Shown: positions 7,853 to 16,800 of the stretch, piece by piece
Layout of the letters: every line of letters begins with the position of its first letter
How positions within the stretch are numbered: the stretch's first letter is position 1
Source: Actinoallomurus spadix
Lineage (GTDB): Bacteria; Actinomycetota; Actinomycetes; Streptosporangiales; Streptosporangiaceae
Direction: 5' to 3'
DNA: 64,000 nucleotides
Assembly: GCF_024055725.1 (NCBI RefSeq)
Contig: NZ_JAMXMX010000018.1
Location: 1-64,000, forward strand
Notes under the pieces: model-generated
What the model was told of the DNA's origin: nothing
Databases searched by the model: none
What the model saw: the letters and a program-made list of their open reading frames with translations, nothing else
Program-made: the position numbers and the translations under genes

Positions 7853-10090
7853 GTGGGCATCGGGCTGACCGAGGAGCACGAGGAACTGGCCGCGAGCGTG
7901 CGCCGCCTCGCCGAGCGGCACGCGCCCCGGCCGGTCGTACGGGCGGCCGTCGCGGACGAGCGGGCCGTGGGGCGAGACCTCGAGCAGGCCGTACGCGCCG
8001 CGACGCCCGCCTACTGGCCGGAGCTCGCCGGGCAGGGGCTGCTCGGGCTGCACCTCCCGGAGGAGCACGGCGGGCAGGGCTTCACGGTCCTGGAGCTCGC
8101 GGTCGCCGTCGAGGAGATGGGCCGGGCGCTGGTCCCGGGGCCGTACGTCCCGACCGTGCTGGCGAGCGCGGTCATCGCGGCCGCCGGCGCGCCCGGCGCG
8201 GAGCGGGAGCTGCTCCCCGGCCTCGCCGGGGGGACGCTGACCGGCGCGGTGTGCCCGGCCGCCGGGCTCACCGGGCGGCGGGGCGACGACGGCCTGGTCG
8301 TGGACGGTGCCGCCGGTCCCGTCCCCGGCGGCCTGACGGCGGACGTCGTCGTGGCCCCGGTGACCGTCGACGACGGCGGCGAGACCTGGATCGTGCTGCG
8401 CCGCGGGGAGTTCGACGCGGAGCCCCTGAACGCCGTCGACGCCGTACGCGGTGCGGCGCGCGTGCGGGCACGGGACGCGGTCGTGCCCGCCGGCCGTGTG
8501 CTGACCGGGCTCACCGCCCGGGACGCGCGGGCCCTCACCGCGGTGATCCTCGGGGCGGAAGCGTGCGGGGTGGCCGCGTGGGCGGTCGAGACGGCCGCGT
8601 CGTACGCCCGGACCCGTGAGCAGTTCGGCGGGCCGATCGGGCGGTTCCAGGGCGTCAAGCACAAGTGCGCCCGGATGCTGATCGAGCTGGAGCGGGCCCG
8701 GGCCGCCGTCTGGGACGCCGCCCAGGCCGTCGTGGCCGGAGACCAGGTGCCGTACGCCACCGGCGTGGCGGCCGTCGTCGCCCCCGACGCGGCGGTGACC
8801 TGCGCGCAGGACTGTATCCAGGTGCACGGCGGCATCGGGTACACCTACGAGCACGACGCCCACCTGTACTACCGGCGCGCGCTGACCATCCGCGCGGTGC
8901 TGGGCCGCGCGGCGGACGAGCGGGCGTCGATCGCCGGGCTCGCCCTCGCCGGGGAGACGCGGGAGCGCGACCTGGACCTGCCGCCCGAGGCCGAGCCGCT
9001 GCGCCGGGAGATCCGGGAGCGGATCGCCGGGCTGGCCGCGCTCGGCGAGCGGGAGCGGATCCGGGAGCTGGCCGCCGGCGGCTGGGTGCAGCCGCACCTG
9101 CCCCGGCCGTGGGGCCGGGACGCCTCGCCCCTCGAACAGGTCATCATCCACCGGGAGCTGCGCGCCGCCGCGATCACGGGGCCGTACCTCGGCATCGGCG
9201 CGTGGGTCGCGCCGTCGCTGGCCGCGTACGGCACGCCGGAGCAACGGGAACGCTTCCTGCCCGCCACGCTGCGCGGCGAGCTCGTGTGGTGCCAGCTGTT
9301 CAGCGAGCCGGGCGCCGGCTCGGACCTGGCCGGCCTGCGCACCCGCGCCGAGAGAGTCGACGGCGGATGGCGGATCTCCGGGCAGAAGATCTGGACCTCG
9401 CTCGCCCAGCACGCCCAGTGGGGGATCTGCCTGGCCCGCACCGACCCGGACGCGCCCAGACGCGAGGGCATCACGTACTTCCTGGTGGACATGGCCACGC
9501 CCGGGGTCGAGGTGCGGCCGCTGACGGACCTCACCGGCGCGGAGGTCTTCAACGAGGTGTTCCTCGACGAGGTCTTCGTGCCCGACGCGCTTGTGGTCGG
9601 CCCCGTGAACGCGGGCTGGCGGGTCGCGCGGGTCACGCTCACCGCCGAGCGCGTCAACCTGTCGACCGGCTGGCAGCTCGGCGCGGACGTGCCCCGGCTG
9701 CTCGACCTGGTCCGCGACCTCGGCCTCGCCGGTGACCCGGTCGTCCGCGACGGCCTGGGCGGGCTGGTCGCCGACGCGCACGTGTTCGCGCTGCTCGGCC
9801 TGCGCGCCACGCTCAAGCGGCTGTCCGGAGTGGACGCCGCCGCCACCGCGAACGTCGGCAAACTCGTCGGCATGGAGCACGGCCAGCGTGTCACCGAGTA
9901 CGGCTTCGGGCTGCTGGGCGCGGAGGGCGCGCTGACCGGCCCGCCCGGCGCGGGCCCGCGCGCGGAGTGGACCAGGCTGCTGCTCGCCTCCCGGGCGATG
10001 ACCATCGGCGGGGGCACCACCGAGGTCAACCTCAACGTGATCGCCGAACGCCTCCTCGGGCTGCCCCGGGACCCCGAACCGGGGAGGTAA
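7853..10090 (+). CDS. Second fused double-domain acyl-CoA dehydrogenase
   Basis: 745 residues, starting at GTG 7853 behind a GGGAGAG site. It is a close paralogue of the gene before it: same 'IGLTEEHEEL' start, 'REQFGGPIGRFQGVKHKCARM' block, 'CQLFSEPGAGSDLAG', 'GQKIWTSLAQHAQWG', and an almost identical end (GLPRDPEPGR). It should oxidise an acyl-CoA at alpha-beta with FAD. The main difference is a short insertion near residue 40 and a more Gly/Arg-rich centre. Tandem fused ACADs suggest either two substrates in one pathway or assembly into a mixed complex, as seen for split FadE pairs of mycobacteria. Its last codons contain the GGGGAGG site that serves the next gene's GTG. Confidence 0.88.
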   Translation: MGIGLTEEHEELAASVRRLAERHAPRPVVRAAVADERAVGRDLEQAVRAATPAYWPELAGQGLLGLHLPEEHGGQGFTVLELAVAVEEMGRALVPGPYVPTVLASAVIAAAGAPGAERELLPGLAGGTLTGAVCPAAGLTGRRGDDGLVVDGAAGPVPGGLTADVVVAPVTVDDGGETWIVLRRGEFDAEPLNAVDAVRGAARVRARDAVVPAGRVLTGLTARDARALTAVILGAEACGVAAWAVETAASYARTREQFGGPIGRFQGVKHKCARMLIELERARAAVWDAAQAVVAGDQVPYATGVAAVVAPDAAVTCAQDCIQVHGGIGYTYEHDAHLYYRRALTIRAVLGRAADERASIAGLALAGETRERDLDLPPEAEPLRREIRERIAGLAALGERERIRELAAGGWVQPHLPRPWGRDASPLEQVIIHRELRAAAITGPYLGIGAWVAPSLAAYGTPEQRERFLPATLRGELVWCQLFSEPGAGSDLAGLRTRAERVDGGWRISGQKIWTSLAQHAQWGICLARTDPDAPRREGITYFLVDMATPGVEVRPLTDLTGAEVFNEVFLDEVFVPDALVVGPVNAGWRVARVTLTAERVNLSTGWQLGADVPRLLDLVRDLGLAGDPVVRDGLGGLVADAHVFALLGLRATLKRLSGVDAAATANVGKLVGMEHGQRVTEYGFGLLGAEGALTGPPGAGPRAEWTRLLLASRAMTIGGGTTEVNLNVIAERLLGLPRDPEPGR

Positions 10091-10093
10091 CGC

Positions 10094-11791
10094 GTGTCCC
10101 GCGGCTCCGCCGCCGTCGCCGCCGGAACGGGGCTGGTCCTGGGGCTGCTGGCGCTCGGGCCCGCGCTGGCGCCGGGGTTCACGCTCGCGTACGACATGGT
10201 GTTCGTGCCGCACCCGGTGTTCGACCGGGAGACGTTCGGGCTGGCCGGGATGCTGCCCCGGCACGTGCCGAGTGACGCGGTCGTGACGGCGCTGGCCCAG
10301 GTCGCGCCCGCCGACCTCGTGCAGAAGGCGATCCTGCTGGCCGTCTTCGTGATCGCCTGCGTGTCCGCGTCCGCGCTGGTCCCCTCCGAGCGGCGCACGG
10401 CCCGGCTGGCGGGCGGCGTCGTCTACGCCTGGAACCCCTTCGTCGCCGAGCGGCTGCTGCTCGGCCAGTGGGCGCTGCTCCTCGGGTACGCCGCGCTGCC
10501 CTGGGTGGCGCGGGCCGCCGCGCGCGGTGAGCCCCGGCGGCTGGTCCTCGCGCTGGTGCCGGCGGCGGTCGGCGGGTTCGCCGCGATGGCCGTGTCCGGC
10601 CTGGTCGTCCTCGTCGTCGGCCTGCACCGCCCGCGCCCCGGGAGGTCGGTCGGGGTCGGTCGGTCGGGGGAAAGACGACTGCCGTGGCTGCTCGCGGGGC
10701 TGCTCGTGATGAGCCTGCCGTGGCTCGTGCCGTCCCTCGCGCGGTTCTCAGGGGTGCCGGCGGATCCGGCGGGGGTGGCGGCGTTCGCGGCCCGCGCGGA
10801 CACGCCGTTCGGCACGCTCGGCAGTCTGCTGCTGCTCGGCGGCGGCTGGAACGCCGAGACCGTGCCGCCTGGATACGGCGCCGCCGTCACCGCGGTGCCC
10901 TGGCTGTGCGTCGTCCTGTTCGCCCTGGCCGCGTACGCCCGCGGCGGCCGGGCGGCCGGCCTTCGTGGCCTGGGCGCCGCCGCGCTCGCCGGTCTGGTCC
11001 TCGCCTCCCTCGGCGCGGTCGTCCCGGGCCTGCTGCGGTGGGCGATCGGGCTGTGGCCCGGGTTCGCGGTGCTGCGGGACGGCCAGCAGTACGTCGCGCC
11101 GCTCGCCGTCGTCGTCGCGGTCGGGATCGGCGTGGCCGTCGACCGCGTCGCGGGGCGGCGCCCGGAGCTCGCGGCCCTGGCGCTCCTGGTCCCGGTGGCG
11201 CTGCTGCCCGGCCTGGCCTGGGGCGCGGGCGGCCGGCTCGCGGCGGTGCGCTACCCGGCCGACTGGTCACGGGCGCGCGCCGTCGTACGGGCCGCCCCCG
11301 GTGACGTGCTCGTCCTGCCGTGGGAGGCGTACCGGGGCTACGCCTGGAACGGCGGGCGCCGGGTGCTCGATCCGCTGCCCCGTTTCCTGCCCGGCCGGGT
11401 GATCCTGAACGACGCCGTACGGGTCGGGACGGGCGGGCGGCGGGACCTGCGGATGGCGGTGGAGGACCCGAGGGCCCGCGCGCTGGACCCCCTCATCCGC
11501 TCCGGCGCGCCGCTCACCGGCGCGTTGCGCGCCCGGGGCGTCCGGTACGTCGCCGTGGACGCGCCGGAGGAGTTCGCGACCTGGGCGGGCCGGCTGCCCG
11601 GGGCGGAGCGCGTCGTCACCGGACCGGACCTGCTCCTCTATCGCATCCCCGGTGCCGCCCGGAGCAGGGCCGCACCGGCTGCGCAATGGCCTACTGCAAT
11701 AGCATCGTTCACTACTTTTGCGGCACTTGTCTGGTCAATCCGGCTACTGGTCGGTAGCCTTCTCGCACAATCGTCGCCGAAGGAGCCATGA
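10094..11791 (+). CDS. Polytopic membrane protein next to aftD cluster
   Basis: 565 residues with roughly ten to twelve Ala/Val/Leu-rich helices and a short C-terminal hydrophobic segment. The start is firmly set by GGGGAGG six bases before GTG 10094. Features such as 'GGVVYAWNPFVAERLLLGQW' and 'LWPGFAVLRDGQQYVAP' recur in actinobacterial glycosyltransferase-like membrane proteins distantly related to AftD/GT-C enzymes, and the C-terminal globular part (about residues 395-520) resembles their periplasmic domains. No convincing catalytic motif is visible, so 'glycosyltransferase' is inferred from context only. The stop codon overlaps the ATG of the DUF2613 microprotein, so translation is probably coupled. 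Confidence 0.72.
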   Translation: MSRGSAAVAAGTGLVLGLLALGPALAPGFTLAYDMVFVPHPVFDRETFGLAGMLPRHVPSDAVVTALAQVAPADLVQKAILLAVFVIACVSASALVPSERRTARLAGGVVYAWNPFVAERLLLGQWALLLGYAALPWVARAAARGEPRRLVLALVPAAVGGFAAMAVSGLVVLVVGLHRPRPGRSVGVGRSGERRLPWLLAGLLVMSLPWLVPSLARFSGVPADPAGVAAFAARADTPFGTLGSLLLLGGGWNAETVPPGYGAAVTAVPWLCVVLFALAAYARGGRAAGLRGLGAAALAGLVLASLGAVVPGLLRWAIGLWPGFAVLRDGQQYVAPLAVVVAVGIGVAVDRVAGRRPELAALALLVPVALLPGLAWGAGGRLAAVRYPADWSRARAVVRAAPGDVLVLPWEAYRGYAWNGGRRVLDPLPRFLPGRVILNDAVRVGTGGRRDLRMAVEDPRARALDPLIRSGAPLTGALRARGVRYVAVDAPEEFATWAGRLPGAERVVTGPDLLLYRIPGAARSRAAPAAQWPTAIASFTTFAALVWSIRLLVGSLLAQSSPKEP

Positions 11792-11922
11792 TGCGGATCG
11801 CCGTCGCCATGCTGGCCGGAGTGGTGCTGGCCCTCCTCGCCTCGTTCGGCGTCGTGCGGGTCATCACGACCTCCCAGCAGGACCCGGTGGTCAAGCCGCT
11901 GTACAACTACGGCACCCGGTGA
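11791..11922 (+). CDS. DUF2613-family membrane microprotein
   Basis: 43 residues (44 if ATG 11788 is used). A GGAG site lies five bases before ATG 11791. One hydrophobic helix spans about residues 4-22. It is followed by the conserved-looking tail 'TTSQQDPVVKPLYNYGTR'. It matches my memory of DUF2613, the family of Rv0236A, which sits beside aftD (Rv0236c) in Mycobacterium tuberculosis. The same gene neighbourhood here strengthens the call. The ATG overlaps the upstream TGA and the next gene begins 3 bases after the stop. Function is unknown; a small partner or stabiliser of the arabinosyltransferase apparatus is an inference. Confidence 0.82.
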   Translation: MRIAVAMLAGVVLALLASFGVVRVITTSQQDPVVKPLYNYGTR

Positions 11923-11925
11923 GCC

Positions 11926-12699
11926 GTGCGTCCGGAGTGCCCGCCCGCCCCGGCGCTGGACGTCGTCATCCCCGCGCGCAACGAGGCCGGGCGGCTTCCG
12001 CACGGCCTGGAACGGCTGTCCGCCACGCTGGCCGCGCTGCCGCTGAGCGCGTCGATCCTCGTGGTGGACAACGCCAGCACTGACGCCACCGCCCGGATCG
12101 CCGCGACCTGGTCCGGGCCCGTTCCGGTGCGCCTCCTCCACTGCCCGGTTCCCGGCAAGGGCGCGGCGGTGCGCGCCGGGCTCCTGGCCACCACCGCCCC
12201 GTACGCCGGGTTCTGCGACGCGGACATGGCCACCGACCCGGCCGCCCTCGACCAGGTCCTCACCCTTCTCCGGGCCGGGCACCAGGTCGTCATCGGCTCG
12301 CGGCGGCACCCCGGCTCGACCGTCGAGGTGTACGGGCATCCGCTGCGGCGCGTCGGCGCGCTCGCCTTCAACCGTCTCGTCCGCGACCTCACCGGAGGCG
12401 TCGCCGACACGCAGTGCGGATTCAAGTTCTTCACCGGCCCGCTGGCCCGGGCCGCCGCCGCGGACCTCCGCACGCCCGGCTTCGCCTTCGACGTTGAACT
12501 GCTGCTGCACTGCCGTCGCCGGGGCGCCGAACCGGTGGAGATCCCCGTGGTGTGGCACGACGTCCCGGGTTCGACGTTCTCCGTGCGGCGGCACGCGGCC
12601 GGCTGCCTGCGCGACCTGGCCCGTATCCACGCGGACGCCCGGCGCGCCCCGGCGGCGCGGCGGCCCCACGCCGTCGCCGACGAGCTCGGAGCGGGATGA
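11926..12699 (+). CDS. GT2 family glycosyltransferase (polyprenyl-phosphate type)
   Basis: 257 residues, GTG start 3 bases after the DUF2613 stop. The GT-A fold is shown by 'VVIPARNEAGRL' (about 13-24), 'VVDNASTDAT' (about 46-55), the metal-binding 'CDADMATDP' (about 97) and 'GSRRHPGSTVEV'. 'DTQCGFKFFTGP' near residue 163 is typical of dolichol/polyprenyl-phosphate mannosyl- or glucosyltransferases. It has no C-terminal membrane domain, so it would work at the inner membrane face to charge a polyprenyl phosphate that could feed membrane GT-C enzymes such as the downstream AftD homologue. The exact sugar is not predictable. Confidence 0.87.
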   Translation: MRPECPPAPALDVVIPARNEAGRLPHGLERLSATLAALPLSASILVVDNASTDATARIAATWSGPVPVRLLHCPVPGKGAAVRAGLLATTAPYAGFCDADMATDPAALDQVLTLLRAGHQVVIGSRRHPGSTVEVYGHPLRRVGALAFNRLVRDLTGGVADTQCGFKFFTGPLARAAAADLRTPGFAFDVELLLHCRRRGAEPVEIPVVWHDVPGSTFSVRRHAAGCLRDLARIHADARRAPAARRPHAVADELGAG

Positions 12700-12721
12700 G
12701 CGTTCCTGAGCGGGGGCGCGG

Positions 12722-13879
12722 ATGACCGCCGGGCGGGACCTGCGTACGCTCGCGATCGTGAACTGGCGCGACCCCTGGCATCCGGAGGCCGGCGGGGCGG
12801 AGCGCTACGCGTGGGAGATGGCGCGATGGTTCACGGCGCGGGGGACGCGGGTGTGCTTCGTCACCGGACGCGCGCCCGGCCAGGCCCGCCGGGAGCGGAT
12901 CGAGGGCGTCGAGATCGTGCGCCGGGGCGGCCGGTTCGGCGTCTACCCGCTGGTCCTGGCGTGGATGCTCGCGCACCGGCGCGGGTTCGACGCCGTGCTC
13001 GACTGCCAGAACGGCATCCCCTTCTTCACCCCGTGGGTGCTGCCGCGCCGCGTGCCGGTGCTGTGCGTCGTCCACCACGTGCACGACGCGCAGTTCGGCG
13101 TCTACTTCCCGGGGTGGCTGGCGCGGATCGGCCGGTTCCTCGAAGGGCCGGTGGCCCGGTGGACGTACCGGCGGCACGCCTGCGTCGCGGTGTCCCCGTC
13201 CACGGTGACCGCCATGCGCGAACGCCTCGCCTGGACCGGCCCCATCCACATCGTCCCGAACGGCGTCGCCCTGCCGGACGCCGCCCCAGAACCGGGGGGC
13301 GGTGAGCCGGAGCTGGTGTGCGTGAGCAGGCTCGTCCCGCACAAGCGCGTCGACCGGATCCTCGACGTCGCCGAACGCCTCCGCGTCCGCACCCACGTCA
13401 TCGGGCGGGGGCCCGAGGAGGCCCGGCTGCGGGCCCGGATCGCCGCGCGCGGCCTGTCCGATCTCGTCGTCCTGCACGGCTACCTGCCGGAGCGGGAAAA
13501 GAGCGCGCTCCTCGGCCGCGCCCGGCTGCACCTCAGCGCCTCCCGCGGCGAGGGCTGGGGCCTCAGCGTGATGGAGGCGGCGGCGCTCGGCGTGCCGACC
13601 GTCGCCTACGACGTCGACGGGCTGCGCGACGCCGTCGTCGACGGCGTGACCGGCCGGCTCGTACGCGGCGGCGAGGACCTCGCCGACGTGGTCGAGCGGG
13701 AGCTGAAGGAGCTGACCGCCCCGGAGCGGCGCCGCGCGACGGCCGCCGCCTGCCGGGCCCGGGCGGCCGAGTTCACGTGGGCGCGCAGCGCCGCGCGCAT
13801 GGCGGCGCTGCTCGACGCCGCAGTCCGGCGCGGGACCGCCCGCGGTCTGGGGGATCAGTCGTTCCCATGGCCGCGCTGA
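12722..13879 (+). CDS. GT4 family glycosyltransferase
   Basis: 385 residues with a two-Rossmann GT-B plan. The N-terminal domain opens 'IVNWRDPWHPEAGGAERYAWE', the usual acceptor-side Gly-rich loop. The C-terminal half has 'VSRLVPHKRVDRILD', 'VIGRGPEEARLR' and the donor-binding 'SRGEGWGLSVMEAAALG' (about 272-288), which contains the E-x7-E pair expected for retaining GT4 enzymes. It should transfer a sugar from a nucleotide donor in the cytoplasm. It lies between the GT2 gene and aftD, and aftD starts 13 bases inside its 3' end, so all belong to one glycan-building operon. Confidence 0.88.
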   Translation: MTAGRDLRTLAIVNWRDPWHPEAGGAERYAWEMARWFTARGTRVCFVTGRAPGQARRERIEGVEIVRRGGRFGVYPLVLAWMLAHRRGFDAVLDCQNGIPFFTPWVLPRRVPVLCVVHHVHDAQFGVYFPGWLARIGRFLEGPVARWTYRRHACVAVSPSTVTAMRERLAWTGPIHIVPNGVALPDAAPEPGGGEPELVCVSRLVPHKRVDRILDVAERLRVRTHVIGRGPEEARLRARIAARGLSDLVVLHGYLPEREKSALLGRARLHLSASRGEGWGLSVMEAAALGVPTVAYDVDGLRDAVVDGVTGRLVRGGEDLADVVERELKELTAPERRRATAAACRARAAEFTWARSAARMAALLDAAVRRGTARGLGDQSFPWPR

Positions 13880-16800
13880 CCCGCGTCGAACCGTCCCCCG
13901 GCACCGAGCCGTACCCCCTCGACGAACGGCTGCGGGACCGCCTGCGGGCCCTCCTGTGCTGCGCGCTCCTGACGCTGCTCGCGACGGCGACCCGGCCCGG
14001 CCGGATCGTCGCCGACACCAAGATCGACATGGCGGTGAACCCGCTCGGCTTCCTCGGCCGGGCGCTGCACCTGTGGGACATCGAACAGTTCGGCCAGTTG
14101 CAGAACCAGGTGTCGGGCTACCTGTTCCCGATGGGCCCGTTCTACGCGCTCGGGCACCTGGCCGGCCTGCCGCCGTGGATCGTCCAGCGGCTGTGGCTGG
14201 CGACGCTGCTGTGCACGGCGTTCCTCGGCGCCCGCCGCCTCGCCGGCCGCCTCGGGATCGGCACGCCGGCCACGCGGCTGATCGGCGCCCTCGCGTTCGC
14301 GCTGGGCCCGCACGGCCTGGCGTCCCTCGGCACGAACTCCTCCGAGTACCTGCCCCTGGCGATGCTGCCGTGGATGGTGCTGCCCCTGGTCACCGCCGCC
14401 CGCGGCGGCGGCCGGGTCCGCGCGGCGGCCCGGTCGGGCCTCGCCGTCGCCTGCTGCGGCGGCATCAACGCCACGGCCGTCCTCGCCGTCCTCGTCGTCC
14501 CGGTCCTGTACGTGCTGACCCGGAGCCCCCGGGGACGCCCCCGCCTGTTCCGTACGCGCCTGCTCGCGTGGTGGACGGTCGCGGTCGGCTGCGCCACCGC
14601 CTGGTGGTCCGTGCCACTGCTCCTGCTCGGCCGGTACGCCTACTCCTGGCTGCTCTACACCGAGAAGGCCGTCACCACCACCGCGACGACCGGCCCGGCC
14701 GACGTCCTGCGGGGGACGGAGCGCTGGCACGACCTCCTCGTCGTGGACGGCCGGCCCTGGTGGCCCCTCGGCCACCTCCTCGCCACCGCGACGGTCCCCG
14801 TCCTGTGCACCGGCGTCGTCGCCGCGCTCGGCCTCGCCGGTCTCGTACGGGCCCGGCTCCCGGAGCGGACCTTCCTCGTCCTCACCCTGCTGACCGGCCT
14901 CATGGTCGTGGTTGCCGGGCACGCGGGCCCGCTCGCGCCCGCCGTACGGAACCTGATCGACGGGCCGCTCGCCCCGCTGCGCAACCTCTACAAGTTCGAC
15001 GGCCTGGTCCGGCTGCCACTGGCCCTCGGCCTGGCACACCTGCTCGCGTCGCCGTTCCCGAGGCGGCGGTGGACCGCCGCCGGAGCGGCCGCCGCGCTGG
15101 CCGGCGTCATGCTGTCCGCGCTCGGCACCGGCCTGTCCGCCGACGGCGACTTCGCGAAGGTCCCGCAGTACTGGCGCGAGGCCGCCGCCTGGCTCAACGG
15201 GCGCGCCGGGGACCAGGGCGTCCTGGCCGTCCCCGGCGCGCGCTTCGGCGAGTACCTGTGGGGCCGGCCGATGGACGACATCGCCCAGCCGCTGCTGAAC
15301 GTCCGCTGGGGCGAACGGCAGCTCGTCCCCGCCGGCTCGGCCGGCCTCACCCGGCTGCTCGACGCCGTCGACCAGCGGATCACCACCGGCCGGGGCTCCG
15401 CCGGGCTCACCGAGATCCTGGCCCGGATGGGCATCCGGTACCTCCTCGTCCGCAACGACCTGCGCCGCGACGACCTGCGCGGCGCGTGGCCCGCCCGGGT
15501 GCACCAGGCCCTGGACTCCTCGCCCGGGATCCGGCGGGTCGCCTGGTTCGGCGGCGTACCGGCCGGCTCGACCCTGCCCGACGACGCCGTGAACTCCCCG
15601 GACCAGCCGTACGCGCCCGTCGAGATCTACGAGGTCGCGGGCGCGGACGCCGCCGTCGGCCTGCTCGACGCCGACCGGGCCCTGCGGCTGTCCGGCTCGC
15701 CGGAGGCCCTGCTCACGATGGCCGACGCCGGGCTGCTGGACGACCGGCCCGTCCTGCTCGCCGGCGACGACCCCGCGGCGGCCGGCCGGCCCGTCGTCGC
15801 CGACACCCCGCGCAAGGTCGAACGCGACTTCGGCGAACTACGGGGCCACACCTCGCCGACCCTCACCGCGGGGGAGAGGCGAGGCGTGCCCGCCACCCGC
15901 CGGGACATCCTCGAACCCGGCTGGGACCGCTTCGCCACCGTCGCCGCCTACACGGGCGTCAAGGACGTCACGGCCTCCTCGTCCGCGTCCGACATCACCT
16001 CGCCCGCCGAACTCGGCCGGCCTGGCGCCCTCCCGTACGCCGCCGTGGACGGTGACCCGCGCACGCGGTGGGAGAGCGGCGGCTGGACCGGCCCGGCCAG
16101 CCAGTGGCTGCGCGTCGACTTCGACCACCCGCTGACGCCCGGGAACGTCACGGCCGCGTTCGCCCGGGACGACGCCCTCGGCCCGCCGCCCGACGAGATC
16201 GCCGTCGAGACGGAGACCGGCCGGGTCGTCCAGCACCTCGCCCGCACCTCCGCCGCCCAGCCCCTGCGCGTCCCCGCCGGGCGGACCCGCTGGCTCCGCG
16301 TCCGGATCCGGTCGCTCACCGGCCGGCCCGCCGTCCCCGCCGCCGCCCGCGTCGCCGTCTCCGAACTGCATGTCGACGGAGTGCGCGCGGGCCGCGAGTA
16401 CCGCCTCCCGGACGTCCCGGCCGGCGCCACGGTGGTCATGTCCCGGACCCCGGACGCGATGCCGGCCTGCATGCGGGGTTCCATCCGCTGGGTCTGCTCG
16501 CCGTACTTCGAACGCCGGGCGGAGGAACCGTACGCCTTCGACCGCGTCTTCACCGCCGCCCGTACGACCACCGCGAAGCCGACCGGGACGGCCGTCCTCA
16601 CCGACCCGGACCTGATCCAGCGCTACACGAGCACCGACCCCCGCCTGAAGGTCACCGCGAGCTCGACCCTGACCGGGGAACCCGCGACGCTGCCCCGCTC
16701 GGCGTTCGACGCCGACCCCGCGACGACCTGGGTGCCCGCGACGGGGGACCGCGCGCCGTGGCTGTCGCTGTCCTGGGGGCGCGAGGTCCGCGTCGGGCAG

